A stretch of DNA of 64,000 bases from Hemicordylus capensis (taxonomy: Eukaryota; Chordata; Lepidosauria; Squamata; Cordylidae): the NCBI RefSeq assembly GCF_027244095.1, contig NC_069661.1, positions 142,553,501 through 142,617,500 of the forward strand, written 5' to 3'. Below the pieces are notes generated by a model. The model had not been told where the DNA came from, made no database searches, and worked only from the letters and a program-made list of their open reading frames with translations. Positions 43,228 through 57,800 of this stretch are shown here, one piece after another. Positions within the stretch are counted from its first letter, which is position 1. Each line of letters begins with the position of its first letter. The position numbers and the translations under genes are program-made.

Positions 43228-43385
43228 TAAATGACTCTGACTCTGGGCCAGTCACTTCTCTCTCAGCCTAACCTACTTCACAGGATTGTTGTGAGGAGAA
43301 TCCTAAGTATGTAGTATACCGCTCTGGGCTCCTTGGAGGAAGAGCGGGATATAAATGTAAAAATAAATAAATAATAATAATAATA
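43228..43385 (+). repeat. L2-tailed tRNA-SINE, 5' truncated
   Basis: From GACTCTGGGCCAGTCAC through GGGCTCCTTGGAGGAAGAGC to ATATAAATGTAAAAATAAAT and a TAA run. Same family as 5076-5277. Confidence 0.8.
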
Positions 43386-44029
43386 AAATGCCTAATGAGC
43401 AGAACTTTACTTGGGATTTATCTGTCACTTTAGATGACAAGAACATTTACATGGGCCGGGGTGTATCTAGGGAAAATAGCACCTAGGGAAAGCACTGAAA
43501 TTGCGCCCCTGTCCAAACAGGGATGATGGGACTTGTAGTCAACAATATCTGGAAATCCCTGTTAAAAGGAACACTGTACCATCTAGACTAGAACACTGTA
43601 ACATCTAGACATGGTTGTTGATCAAAACCTGAAAACATGAGCCATTTCTGTTAAAGACTTAGAACAACAGTCAGGAGTTATGTGAGGATTCCAAGTGTCA
43701 TTTTCTGTCTCATCTAATGCTTTTTAAAAAACATGACTTTGTCCTAGAGGATCACCTGCCCAAATCACCACTAGCAAAATAAGGGAAGAAGAAGGTGGCG
43801 GGGTGGGGGGAGCCTATAAACCAGTGAATGATTCCTGCCAGCCTTTGTCTTGTAATTTGTCCCTTCCTGTCACAAGCGGTGTGCTGTTCTTTTATTATTG
43901 CCTCTAACTCTCAGATATCCCAGTCATAGATGGAAAATTCAGGGTCAATTTACAAGAGACACATTTTCTACATGGAAGTTTCTTCTGTGCAGGTGTTGTG
44001 CAGAAACCCATGTGTTGTATCTATTCCAC

Positions 44030-44111
44030 CAGGGGCATAGCAAGGTTGGAGTTGGCCCAGAGATGAGATTTTAAAATGGGCCTCCAGCCCCTCAAAGTCC
44101 AGGGTCTCCAC
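44030..44111. mobile_element. hAT fragment, left part, interrupted
   Basis: CAGGGGCATAGCAAGGTTGG and following bases match the left end of the hAT copy at 2894-3269 (same family, with GGCCCAGAGA and ATTTTAAAATG following). It is cut at 44111 by another hAT. The far side (44512 onward) continues with CACCCCAGGCCCCCAAGG, but its right terminus was not found. Confidence 0.65.
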
Positions 44112-44511
44112 CAGAGGCGTAACTATAGGGGGGGCAGGGGGGGCACGTGCCCCAGGCGCCATCTTTTATGGTCACATGGGGGGGCGCCGCCATGACCAAA
44201 TTTTTTAAATTTTTTTTTAAATTTTTTGTTAATACAAATGTTTCCTGCTCAGTGCAGCAGCGCTGCAGCAGTCAAGGGTGTGCGTCGGTGCCCCCTTCCC
44301 CATGAGCGGTCCCTTCCGCGCCGCCTGCGCCCCCCCATTGCTTTGCTGGCGCCTGGCGGCCAGTCAGTGGCCTGGCTTGGCGGCGGCGGCGGGCGCTTGT
44401 GAGGAAAAACCTAAGTATAATGTAATATGTTGGGGGGGCGGTGGGGGGGCGCAGTGGGGGGCGCCATTTCAGTGCTTGCCCCAGGCGCCGTTTTCCCTAG
44501 TTACGCCTCTG
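44112..44511. mobile_element. 400-bp hAT element inserted in another hAT
   Basis: Perfect ends CAGAGGCGTAAC/GTTACGCCTCTG and an exact 8-bp duplication GTCTCCAC (44104-44111, 44512-44519). Its last 40 bases are nearly the same as those of the large element at 6238-9056. GC-rich, non-coding. Confidence 0.9.
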
Positions 44512-44519
44512 GTCTCCAC

Positions 44520-45763
44520 ACACCCCAGGCCCCCAAGGATTTAAGTCTGATAATTCAGACATAAGTGTCATGTTCAAAATAACAGATACATGAAACACCC
44601 TACCACAAATATTTAATCTGGTGCTTATTTTTAAACTGTGGATACATGAAACCACACATGGAAATCACACTTAATGGGGCTGGATTACCTGTATTTACCA
44701 TGTCAGGCAGCCTGTTTCTCAGGATTATTGATCCTGATACCAGCAGCCAACTGGAAATGGGTGCTTTGAAAAGAAGCATTAACCACATGGAACTAGTAAA
44801 GTAAAGCAGCATCACAATAACATTACCATATTCCAAAGGGAATATGGTTTTGATAAGGAATCACTAGAACCATATTCCATAGAACAAATCATTAGAACCA
44901 CAACACCCATTTACCCTCAGACTATTTGCCTTCTCCAGGCCAAAGTAGGTAAATTGTACTTAATCGTGGCGCAGCTCTAGCCGCCTTGCTTCTGTCCCAA
45001 GATGACAAACTCAAATACTTGTTTTTGCATTCAGCAGCTGAGCAAAAGGTAGGTGATACCTAACTTCTGCTTCAATACAGAATCAGTTGTAGGGGGTGGG
45101 GTGGGGGACAGAAAGATATGCCCTGCTTGTGAGCTTCCCAGAAGGGTCTTCCTGGACATTGCCAGAAACTCTTGCGAACAGCATGTTGGATTAGATAGGC
45201 CTTTGGTCTGATCCACAGTTTTTATGCTTGAAATCCTTTTGTAGTTGCAATTGAAAAATGGTTTGGATTAGATGTGTCCATTGCCTCACCCACTCCATTA
45301 CAGGAACAAATGCTGCCATCCATTTGCTCACAGCAGTGATGTAGGCTTGTGAGGATTCCTTGCTGAGATCCAGTCTTTTTTCTTAATTATTTTTGCAAAT
45401 AAGACATTCCTCTCCTGGACTGTCTCCATATTGCTTGGATGTTCATAATTCATTAACTTCAGGATATGATGTGTGTGCTGTCACTGTTCTTGCAGGATGC
45501 ACTGAATTCTTCCCATGTTGATGTTTCCACACTCCCTTGAACCTGCCTACAGTGTGCCCAGGAGGAGCTGCCAACTCAAGTGCCACCCAAAGTTCCTCCT
45601 CTCCCCACTCCCACCATCGAGGGAAAAGCCTTACTCTCCATTTCATTTCCTAGAAGGAGGGTAGGACTACCCCCACCCCTGCTTTTTTTTTTTTTTTTAA
45701 AGCAAGCACCTCTCCAGCAGTCACTGTGACATTCATTATTGTGCTAGCTGGGCTACAGCAAAG
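44520..45763. other. UCMA upstream sequence
   Basis: It includes a reptile SINE/LINE scrap at 45110-45225 (GCATGTTGGATTAGATAGGC then CTTTGGTCTGATCCA) and a T-rich run at 45684-45699. The UCMA 5' UTR and promoter must lie in the last hundred or so bases, but no TATA or Kozak-grade landmark fixes the start site. Confidence 0.5.
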
Positions 45764-45821
45764 ATGAGCTGGAAACAAGTGCTCTTTCTTTCTTGCCTCA
45801 TGACTTTTGCGCTCCTGATTG
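45764..45821 (+). CDS. UCMA: UCMA coding exon 1 (signal peptide)
   Basis: Residues 1-20 (split codon), almost wholly a hydrophobic signal peptide. Donor gtatgt. Confidence 0.92.
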
Positions 45822-48800
45822 GTATGTATATTTTTCATTAACAACAAGGAATTGTTGAATATCAGCAAGCAGTTATCTAAGGTTATCTACACAGCAACAG
45901 ATAGCAGTATTTGCCAGTTTAATGGGATGGGAGAGTTTATTTGTGCATTTGATCAAATCAAAATCATCAAGAGCAATCATGAAAGGATTTACAGCATCTA
46001 GCTCTATCAGAAACACTGCTCCCCCTCCCCATCTGTATCCAAGATATGGAGTGTGCTTTAGTAACTTGTTTCTCTTTCCCACAAATTCTGAAGGGAAGAA
46101 ACACAGAAACCTTTATATCTCCAAGGTGTTCCGTTACCTTTGCTGAGTCAGGTAGGGATACAAGGTTGCCAAGGCGTGAGCAGCTACCGTTTTCGTCAAG
46201 ATGTTATACTTTCACAGAATCCAAAACTGGATGTGTGCTTTTGTCTTCTCTAGTTCTTGAGGGAGGCAACACCGCGGCTGTGAATTCCAAGCAAGCAGCA
46301 GCTGGAGAGCTGAGCAAGGAAAGTAAGTGGGGAGCTGCAGTGCAACTCCCGAATTTTGAAGAGGAAACGGAGTAGAAAAAAAAGGCATACAACCCATGCC
46401 CCCAGCCCCCCCCCCACTTCCCACCATTGATCAGACCCACTTGTTGTGCTTTCAGGTTTGAAAAAGAGAGTCTTCATGCAGGAATCGGATGCCTCTAACT
46501 TTTTCAAGAAGCGAAGCAAAAGATTCACCAAATCCAGAGATGAGTTAAATGGTGAGACTGTTCAGATGGTGTTTATGGGGAAGCTATGATTAATTTAATG
46601 CTTATTTTATCTTTTGTTCCTACCACACTCTGAAATTAATTAACTGATCAGGCATTAGTGGTTTTCAGCTAGCAGAGACTCCTACCTTCCCTGACTTTTA
46701 TATTAGGGAACAGACGTATACATTGGTTGCAATCCACTTATACAATTGACTAAGCACTGTTTATGTGAATTCAATTTACTCTTGACTAAATGAGTTGTGT
46801 ACTGTATCTGTAATTGTGAAAGACTGATGCATGAATGGAAAAAATGCTGCAGAAGGATCTCAGGAAGTGAACTGTACAGAGTATCAAACAGTAAGGAAAA
46901 ATCAAAGTGAGTCTGCTTAAATAAAACAGTATCTATAGAGTTCCCTTGGTGACTAACGTTTTTATGTGATGTTTTAATATATATATTTATTGGTAGTGAT
47001 TCTAAATTAGCTAAGATGTTGCTCTGGAAGTGAAAATGGGATTATCTGCCAAATATCTTTGAAAGCATGAGCTATTTAATTGGCTAAGCTAGATCGTGAC
47101 CTAGAGAGTGCTTAGGAAGCAGTCGTGGGAGGTGCAGGATAGCATGGTGAATGGAATGTACCTGCTCGCCAAATAGAGCCCTTCTGCTGTGGCTCCGATT
47201 TGACAGTTTACTTAGGAAAGAAGCTAAATAGTTAGCAGACTTCAGGCACTGAGCTAGATGACAATTTCTTCTTGACAGAATGACTGCAAACAGCATTCAC
47301 ACAACTGACTTCACAAAAATCTGTTTTAATGTCTCCTACTGATGAGAAGGGAACTGATTTTGAAATGGAGAACTAAGCAAAGTGTTCACAGAGAGCACAA
47401 AATCACCCCTTCTGCATCTGTTCTGGGATAGGAAGTATAGCTCTTCAGCAAAGTGGTAAAATTAGTTCAGGTTTGAAACATGGGAAAGAATTGATTTAAC
47501 GCTAATATTACTACAGCAGAGATCAGCAACAGGTGGTTGCCAACATGATATATGGAGTTCAATGTAAGCAAGTGTAAACTGACAATACTGGGGCAAAAAT
47601 CACCAACTTCATATATACACTGATGGAGTTTGAGCCATTGATGACTGGACAGGAGAGAGTTCTTGGGGTTGTGGTGGACAGCTCATTGAAAGTGTTGACT
47701 CAGTGCACTGTGAAAAAGGCAAGTTCCATGCTAGGAATAATTGGGAAGGGGGTTTAAAATAAAAAATGCTAATATTATAATGCCCTTGTACAAATCTGTT
47801 GTGAGGCCACATTTTCATACAGTTCTGGTCACCATATCTTAAGGAGGACATTTGTAGAATTGGGGGAAAAGGTCAGAAGAGGGCAACCAAGATGATCAGG
47901 GGCCTGGAGCACCTTCCTTTTGAGGCATCTGGGGTTTTAGATTGGAAAAGTGGTGACTATGGGAAGACATGGTAGAGCTTTATAAAATTATGCATAGAGT
48001 AGCAATTTTTCTCCCTCTTAATACTAGAACCAGGGGTCATCCCATGAAACTGATGACCAGGAAATTTAGGACCAACAAAAGGGAATAGTTTCACAAAGCA
48101 CATAATCTAAGGAATTATGTGCCACAGGATGTGGTGATGGCCACTAGCTTGGATAGCTTTAAAAGGGGCTTAGGAAGAAAGGAATGGGGCAATACAGTTT
48201 TTTATTGAGTAGATCCTGATGTGTTTTGAGTAAAACTCTTCTTCAGGGGAAGTGGTTTACAGGGCACAATACTTGACCTCTAAACAGCTTACTTACTGTT
48301 TCCTTTCTTCCTACCTCTTGGCATGGTGCTTTCCCCTCCTGTGTGCTTCTTTAAAAGATGGCAACAAAGCAGGATGCACGCCTGATAGAAATTAGAATAG
48401 AAAAATACCATGCAAAGGTAAATAGTGAGGGACCAAAAATTGCTATTAGTAGCGGAGGCACTGCAATTACTGCAGAAAAGCCAAAATTCAGAGTAAAGGA
48501 AGGAAAGCACTACACTCTGCAGTTTGCAGGCCGCTCTCATCCTAGGCCTCGTTGCCGATCCTAGGCTGGAGCTGGAGGCAAGTGGCTGAGGGGCCCTGGG
48601 GCTGGGCAGGTGGGCAGTGGGGTGGGGGGGGCAGGAACTGTCGTGGCGCCCCCTCCTCAGTGGCGCCTAGGGCACGTGCCCTGCCTGCCCACCCAGTTCT
48701 GCCTATGCATGTCCTACTACCAAGTCAGTATCTTCCCCCCCCCCCATTCTATGCATCTTCATTTGTTGTAGAAATATTTTCACCCAAGGGCAGAACTTTG

Positions 48801-51800
48801 CAAGTTGAATTTAATTTTGTTTGCTTCAGTCCGCATGGTCATCTTGAATCTAGTTCCTGTGTCTTCTATGGTGTCAACTATACCTCCCACTCTTGTTTGA
48901 TACCTCCACCCCTACATGTTGAATAGTACTGAAAGCAGGAAAGAGCTCTGTGGCACTACTTGAAACCACCTTCAAGTTTGACGAGGAGACACTGATGAAC
49001 ACACTTTGAATATTCAGTTTTCTATTCAGTTTTAATCTATCTGATGGTATTCTCATCTAGTTCACAAATGACCAGTTTGCTAACCAGAATGTTATTCGAA
49101 GAGTCATCAAATGCTTTGCTAAAATCAAGATAAATTACATCCACAGCATTCCCACAATCCACTAAGTGAATAACCCAATGAATAATTTCTGTAAGATTAG
49201 TTTGGCATAATTTATTCTTGACACATCCATGCTGACTTACATTGGCTGAATTATAAACTGTTCTAGTATCAGTCAGGCTGCCCAGTCTGTAGTTTCCTGG
49301 ATCCCACCCTGGGCCCTGTTTGGTTTTTTTTTTTAAGACTAGGACAACAATGCATAGTAAAGCTTGATAACATATATTGGGCTAACTGAAATCTCACATT
49401 ACTAATTTATCCTCTCTCCCTTTTTTAAAGCATCTGAAGTTTGTTTAAAGCATTAGCCACGTCCTTGGCTTGGTATGGTGGTCTGTAGTTGACTCCCAAC
49501 TGCAATATAGTGTTTATTTCCTTTTTCATCTGTTTTTACACAGCTGCTGGGCCATGATATTCTCTCTTGGATTTCTGTAGAAGTGCACTTTTTTTTTTTT
49601 GGACATCTATTATTTTTGAACAATAATTACATTTTTTAAAAAGTTATGTCTATTTTTGAATAAGTTCTATATTTTGCTGCATTCCAAACTTACGAATCAT
49701 CCCACCAAATCTCATTTATACCCATCAATTTATGTTTACTTTCCTGTATTAGGAGTACAAGCTCATAGACATCAAAAGCCAGGTATATTATGTTCCAGCA
49801 TCTCTGTTATGCTAAGCAATCTCACAATTGCCCATTTCTTTAGCACCCAAGTTCAGTAATTACTTTTCGTACTTCAGGCTCTTGTCTTCCGCCCCTACAG
49901 GATTTAGTTTAATGTCCACTTTATCAAGTTTGTCAGGTGAGATCAGCTGATCTCACTCATCATGTGAGAGACCATCTAAACATGGTAACAAACTCTGCTT
50001 CCTGTAGTACAGTCCAGGAAAGCTTTGCCACTTGGTTCTGCAAACTACCCACAAGTGCTACAAGATGGGGGAAGTTATTCACAGCATATTTTTTTTCCTG
50101 CTAGGGAGCACCTATGTTCTGCTTGCCTTCAGTATTCAAGAGCTATTTTACAGAGGGAGACCCAAAATTGCCACAAAGTGTATACTCAGTAGCCAATCTC
50201 TGATTACTTTGCATGAATTATGTATGGGCTTGCTAGAAGGGCAAAGCAACATTTCAGATGTACAGATAAAAATATTACAGCCCAATGTTTTGCATATTTA
50301 CTGACATGATCCACTGTGTTAAGTGGGATGTACTCCCAAGTAATTGTGTACAAGATTCCAGCACTAAGTATATACCTAAAAGAACCATGGGAACCAGGGC
50401 TGAGATTTGTTTCTTGAAGAATCTGCTCATAGAAGTGTGAGAAAACAAATAGCATTTTCATACATGCAAGATTTTTGGTAGGCCTTGAAATAAAAATTAG
50501 GGTGCAATTATGGACTCCCCCATCCTTCCCCTGGTTAGTATGTCTCAGCAACAAATATACTTTAACACAAAAAGTGACAAGGTATCAGATTATAGAGCTT
50601 ATACTGTAGTGGAGATTAGACCCTCCCGAATAAGGTGGCCTGAACAAGTGAACAGGCCAGCCATTTAAACATGAAGTCATCCCTTGCTTGTAGTTTTTGC
50701 TGTGTCTTCATAAACAATGCGTTTGCTGGTTTTCATTTAAGTCTAAAACTATAGAACTAGAAGTGACAAGGTAACTTGTCACAAGGAAAGGAGCGAACAA
50801 GATATTGTTCTATATAATCAATTGTACGTTATAATCAATTGTATATAATTGTATACTATATAATCAATTGTACGTATATGGCCCCCACACCAGAAAGTAA
50901 AATTTTCAGGACAATAATCCTTTGTACTGCCATTTAACAAACAGAGTTCTAATTAAGAGTTTGTACTATGCAAAAACCTGCATAATTGCAAATGACATTC
51001 TTAAAGTGGTGAGAATGTAGGAAGAGCACTTCTTCTTGCTCAGGTGGATGACACTGAAATCTCATGAACAAGGCATTATTATCATTAACACCCATCTTCG
51101 CATTACCTGTTGGCAGGAGTGCTTGGCAGCAGTACAAGGACGTGTGGGCTCTGGTTTCAACAGTTATGCCATTGCACTGGAGAGATTACAAGAGGGCTCT
51201 TTTTCATGTGCTTCAGATGTCTTTAGTTATGTGGGTCTCAGAGTAGTGAATAGCAGTTTCATCAACAGTTGGGGTGATAAAGGGCATTAGACAGCTGATT
51301 GCAAGTGACCCACATCCACAAAATCATCCAAGGTACCAGAAGGCAACTCAGTCTAACCTCCTACCCCAAGGTGGAATTAAACACACCAGCCTCATTCAGA
51401 TTAACTCCCACAATTCAAACCCATAACAAATCGGACAGCGGGCATATTAAAGTTGTTAGCAGTTCAAAGCTCCTGATGATGGAAGTCAGTAACACAAGCC
51501 AAGCCACTTGTAAGAAACAGCAAGATGAGGGTCTTGGCTTCAAAGTCACAAAATATTACTCATCTGAATTATTTTTGCCTTTTTATTTGAAGAGACTCAT
51601 TACCCTCATTGGTTAAAAAAAATTGTTGCAAGATGGTCTTTTTAGTGGATTAGGTTTCAAATAGCAGGGGCTAATCCAATAATTGAGTGGTATTAGCTAA
51701 AGTTATTTTCTGCTTTCATATTCTAAAGTACTTTGGGACTTGCACATGGTTTGTGGGTTGGAGGCGATCATCCCTGGTCTAGAGTATAGCCACAAGAGTT

Positions 51801-54800
51801 ACAGTTTAAAGGCTTAAGTAAAGTGGGCAAGGCTGTAAATGATTTCTGCTGAAGTGATTCAGTACAATAATAAAGAAACATCCTTCAGTTCCTCCTAGGC
51901 CCTCCAGGCTAATATTACGCTTATCTCTTAATACAGCAGAGAACCGCCAGATGCTGGCTGCTGATGAACAAAGGAGAGAGTACTATGAGGAGCAGAGGAA
52001 TGAGTTTGAGAACTTTGTTGAGGAAGAGCGTGATGGTAAGGACACAAGTCAAGCAGCCAAAAAACCCAACAACCATGGGGATGGAGGTGGGGAATGCTTT
52101 TTATACATTGCCACCATCTTGGATTTTTTTGGGGGGGGTGTCACCTGACCTACATAGAACAAGTGCAGATATCCCAGTGTCCTGCGTAGCAGAATGAGGA
52201 AATTGCAAAATTAGGGGAGGTGCCAACTGGATCCCTTATTTAATTGCCATATGGATGCCTCTTTAGCATCCATATGCAACCCTACTAGAATGGCTTGATA
52301 GAAGGGCTCCTGTGAAATGTGATGCTAAGAAAGGAATCAGGATACTATTGTGAACATCTCTGTTTCGTGAGATTTTATTTATAGTTTTAAAGATAATGGT
52401 TCTTAAAATGCAAGTCACTTGATATTGCTAGGACACACACAAGCTGCTTGTCTAAGGTTGCCAGTTCTGATTTTGTTAGGACATTTCAAAAGAACTGATT
52501 TTGTTAGGACATAAAAGAACCCAATCCTGCCTTGAGTTTAAAAAGGACTTTTAAAGGCATTGACAGAGAGAGGGGTGCAGATAGCAGTTAAACTCTTTAG
52601 AAACATGTACTAAATATGGAGACTGCCTTTCTGAATATAGTATACTTGCTGCTCAGAAGCTGTTGAGTCCCAGGACTGGCTACCATATGTACACAGGCAA
52701 TGTCCTGAAGCATAGCTGCTCTGTTGAGGCTGGTAGCCATTTTGTTGAGTTGACAGTGGTGGCATCTCTGAGTCAGCCTCAACTTTTCTGCCAAAGCAAA
52801 CTTTAAACACTGATAAGAGTGGAATGTTACCACTTCCTGACCAATTAGTGCTTGCCTTGTCAAATCTAAGGTTACTAACATTTTCCAACACTAGAAACGG
52901 AACACCTCACAGGGCACAAGGGAGCACAGAAGTGCCTGTTTTGTGCTCATTACAACTCCTGGCTCACAATCAAGGTTGCCTTATTTAGAGATGTGCACAA
53001 ATTGATTTGGTGTGGCCTGTCAAATTGGTTCGGCAGGGCAGGGAGCGGTACCTTTTAAGCATGAGGTCCTTATCGGCTCCTCATCCACCCTGCCGCTTTC
53101 CCAGGTGCACCGCTCTGAAGTCCACGTGCGGTGGCCACAGGGCTACACCCAGCAGCCTGTGTGCTGACTTCTGAGTGGCCCAGTGCCATGCCTGGAAAAG
53201 CAGTGGGGCAGTGGAGGAGCAGGGAAGGGCCTACTCTACTCATGCTTAAAAGTACTGTACCCTGCCGAGACATTCGTGCACATCCCTAGCCCTCTCTTGT
53301 TCTGCTAGGCCTCTCATGCCTTTAAGACATATAACACTGTTGTGCGCTAGGCAGGAACTCAACAGTACACCTTCTTCCCAAGTACAGTAGCCCCATGCTG
53401 CACCTCTCATCTTTGCTTTTCACACAGCTGCTTTTAAAGACACAGAACTCTAGCAAAAAACAACAACAAATAGATGTCCTTCTTTGTTCAGAGTGACCAC
53501 ATACTTATAGCCTAGCAGAATGTCTTAATAGTATTTAGAAAACAAGAATAACTTTTTATTTTAGGCCTGGTACACACACGAATGAAGTGCTAAAATCCTG
53601 GGCATGTTAGGACTGTGCCATTTAATATTCCCCACCTGTAATCTCCCCCCTCCAACCCCACAAGTAAAAATCTTCCTTCTAAAAGAAAACTAGCACAGCA
53701 GAGAGAAAGATTCTAGCCTTGCCTTTTGCCTACTGTGCTAGTTTTCTACATATAGGGAAGACATTTTTTTTTAATGAAGGGGTATATTCAAAGATGTGAT
53801 CCACACATTTATTATGCCATGTCCTTCCCCAGTTCATTTTGCTTTGTAGATCTAGCCTCAGAAGCAAGTTGCAAAGATAACAAATCTAGTACAGTATAGC
53901 ATGTGGAGACAGTTACAATGGGGGTATCTCAGTTATGTTTCAAATATGTTTAAAACCAAGAATGAAGGTCCACTTTCCTCATTTAGGCAGTAGGACTTTG
54001 AACATGCAAATTGTCAGTTAAAGGGACAAAGTATCTCCTCAATCCTGTCCATGATGTGTGGAAATTAATGAGTGAACCTTTTCCCTATCCCTTTTTAGAT
54101 GTAGTGTACAAACTTGTCATTTTCAGACTACTTCAAAACTCAGTTGAAATTCATACTTTGTCCATCAAAAGAGGCACCTTTTAAAAGTGGTGACTCTCTT
54201 CTATTTAGCAGGGGGAGAGCAACTGGCCCTATCCAGCCCCAATCCCTCCAGTAGTTGTTGCTGGTGTTACCCTTGTGTTTCTTCTTAGACTGTGAGCCCC
54301 TTGGGAACTGGGAAGGGAACCACTTTGAGAACATTTTGTTGAGAAGTGGTACATAAATATTCAATAACAATACTAATTTTAGAGGAGGAAGAAAGCTAAA
54401 ATAAATGAATACAACCACGGGCAGCTTTGCTGCTGCAAATCGGCGGGGTGGGGTGGGGAGGGAGAGATAGTATGCCCCCCCTTTAAATGTAAGTGTGCCT
54501 TAGGATGCAAAAGATAAAACCAACGCAAGTCTGACATGCTGTGAACATGAGTTAGAACAAGAATAAGTACAAGTTATGAAGAATGCATAGGCAGAAAGTA
54601 GTAGTAGGATTTTTGACATTTGCTTTCGACAACACAGTCCCATACCATATCACACCCTGCATTTGAAACTTCCCTGTTGCAACACGTTCCCGTAGGGGCT
54701 ATTGTTTGTGAAAAAAACCCAAAAGCCCCATTAAGTGTCAGAGACTCAAATCTTAGGCAAGAGCTTTTCATCAGAATTTGAGAGCTAATTTCATGTAAAA

Positions 54801-57800
54801 ACTGCTCCTCTAGGGAGAGTTAGGAGATGGCATGGAATGCCTTCTGAATTCCTGAGAGACAGTAACAACATCTGTATGAACAGTTGCCTTGTGCTGTATT
54901 TGCTTCCCTCAACCTCAAATGAAAATACTTCTTCCCATACATACTTTTTCCCACTTAGGAAATTATGTCACTTCTAACAGTATGACCACATTATATTCCA
55001 CCACAAACCACACTGGGCAGGGAGGATGAAGAGATTCTCTAGAGGAATTTCCATCATTATCTGGAATTCTCTGTACTGCCCAGAGTGAATACCGTACTAC
55101 CTTTTACATGGAGTGTGTCTCACATGCCACTGAAGTGAGATATGGAAAGATGAATCTAGTTCAGAGGCCTGCTTTCATGCTGGAAACTTTTGATAGAATT
55201 TTTATTTCAAAAATTATTTTTGAAATAACTGTGCAAGTTTTGAAGATGACAACATTTTGATAGAGGAGGAAAAAGGCAGAGTAGGAGAGCATTTCTACCT
55301 TTGGTAGAAAGGCTGCCTCCACAATCATGGGTGGAAACATTTGGTGTGTGTGTGTAAGGATGACTCCCAGCCTGCCCCCAGCACTACAGCAGCATGAGTT
55401 GGTCCATGCAGACATCCCTCAAACTATCATGAATAGCCATAGCATTCTGGGATAGGCAAGGCACCACTGCCACTAGGGCTGAAGGTAAGCTTTCCTCCAG
55501 TCTAACACAAAGCTTCCTGCACGTGAGCAAAGGATTGACCCCACGGCAAATAGTATGATATGGCAGCATGGAGAGGGGGAATGTTTCCAGACATTTTGAA
55601 GCCATGGGGAGCATGTTCCCCCCCCTAGGAAAAATACAAAATAGGAGGGGGGGAGTAAATCTATGCAATATATTAAATATATATGCACGCTTATTAAACC
55701 TAAACCTTTTAACTTTAGAAGTATGGAATTTATAATAAACATAACGCTTAAGACATCTATGTCTAAGTATTAAGTTCCTAAAACAATTAGGAACATGAAT
55801 AATCAAAGACCTTTTTGGCTGAGTACCTTCAAACACACATTATATAAAACAAGCTACAAAAATTGATATTATTAACTAATAAGTAGTCATGAGGTTTAAA
55901 ACATAACATTTCATATCCAACATGTTGAAAATGTAAGAAAAAAGGTACGAACTTTTTAGGGTGAACCTATCCAGTCATCCAGAAAATTGAATATTTTGAA
56001 TATTGAATATTCAAATATTTGAATATTTTGACATTGAATAATTGACATACTCTCATCTTTATATTTAAAAGCCTTAGGACGTATGTAACAATTCATGTGG
56101 TACGTGGCACATCTCGTGAGAGTTCTGACAAGACTCGGTGTGAGAGAGAAAGAGAAAAGACACGGAGGAGGAGGCTGAGGAGTGGATGGAGGGGCACTTG
56201 CTGCCGGGGAGAAGCAGGAGGGCCAAAGAAAAAGTAGCAGCATCGCTCACTCCCTCCTTCAGCTCCAACCGGTGGCCTCTGATGTGCCTCCTTGAGAGGA
56301 CAACGACAAAGCTGGGGCTTCCCATCCGGCCCGCACAGATGGCCCTAGGTACTCTTGGCCATCCTCCTCGTGAGGCGACTCAGCAGGGCGTCAGAGGACA
56401 GTGGTTGGAGCTGAGGGAGTGAGCGACGATTGAGTGAGCTTAGAGAGTGGGTGGTGATGGGGAGGAGAGGGGTGGCTGACACTGAACAATAAAGCAGGGG
56501 CAGGCGCAGATGTTCTCTGCAGGGCTGGCTAGTATAAAGTGTATTTGTAGATGTAAAACTCTGACATTGTAATTAACCTACCGAAATAATTTAAGATCTT
56601 ATTAAGAATAAGTATCTGATTAGGGAAGCAAGTACCTTTATACTAAATATTGGAGCGCAGAAAATAAGCTATAGAAGGCATAATGTCTTTTTAGCTAAAT
56701 TAGCTCATGTAAAGGAGGACAACAATAAGGTAATGATCTTAATTACTGGAAACACAAACTATATCTTTTTGTTAATTTATTACATTATGGGATTTTATAT
56801 ATAGCAGAATATAAATATACTTTAGAAAAGTATTATTAATAGAGTTAATTAATATAGTTAATTAGAGCTAGCAATAGAATTGCAATACTGCATTCTAAAG
56901 TATAGCTTAGTTTCTGCCAGTTCAGAAAATATGGGGGAAATGTGGATAAATTTTATTATTTGGGCTTAGTAGTATGTAGACCTTAGCACTTATCATGCAG
57001 AAACAAAAGAAAATCTGTAGTTTTAGCAAACAAAAAAATTTATCTAATGTAATTGAGAAATAGAAAAATACCTTTCACTTATTTGATTCACTTGAACTTT
57101 ACAGTAAGAGTGAACTCTTTCAACACTATCTCATCATCATGCTCACTAGGGCTGCAATCCTAGGCACTGACTGGGAGCGAATCCCAGGGCTGACCACAGT
57201 GGGATTTACTTCTGAGCCCCCAGCCTTGGCAGCTGACTTTGGCTGAGGAGCTCTCTAGTCCTCCTCTGCCAGGGACTAGAAAGAGGAAGGTCTTCAACAG
57301 CCCACCCCGCACCCCCGCTAACGAATGAAGGAGTCTTCTGGAAGGTGATTTCTTGCCAGTCAGTGAAAATATAGTGATCGTGTAATGATGGGGAGGAGGG
57401 TATAGGCCACGTTCTTATACGTTTTGATACTTCGTTTAATAAGTAATCTTAGTTTAATAACCACAGTCACAAGTTTAATGAGTCACCTCAAACTGGATGC
57501 TGGCTGTAAAGTACATACATAAACGTTGTTGCTGTTTGTCTAGTGGAGTGGAGTGGTCACTGTGGAGTGGTCATATCTACACTATAAACAGTGCTTAGAA
57601 ATCTCTTTTAAAAGAGATCTCTAGACCACTTCATACACTCAAGGATTCATCACAGAGAAGGCAGGGAAGCAGCAGCCATGTGAAGGAAGTCATGTGAATG
57701 GCACCACCACATTCTTTAAACCATTGTGCAAATTAGGGATGTGCACGGAACTGGTGTGGGAGGGCTGAAGGTGGGTGGGCATACATTTTAAGGGCAAGGG

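Larger units (their letters stand above)
46552..51936 (+). other. UCMA: UCMA intron 3
   Basis: 5.4 kb. It holds a CR1 3' fragment (47505-48180), an unassigned segment with a hAT-like right end (48260-48712) and a reversed CR1 reverse-transcriptase fragment (48890-49400). 46552-47500 and 49400-51936 have no recognised feature apart from a short tandem of ATAATCAATTGTA units at 50811-50876. Confidence 0.8.

Noticed and set aside
48358-48564. A 68-residue basic open frame in UCMA intron 3
   Set aside because: No homologous family recognised; it abuts a hAT-like terminus and is probably transposon interior.
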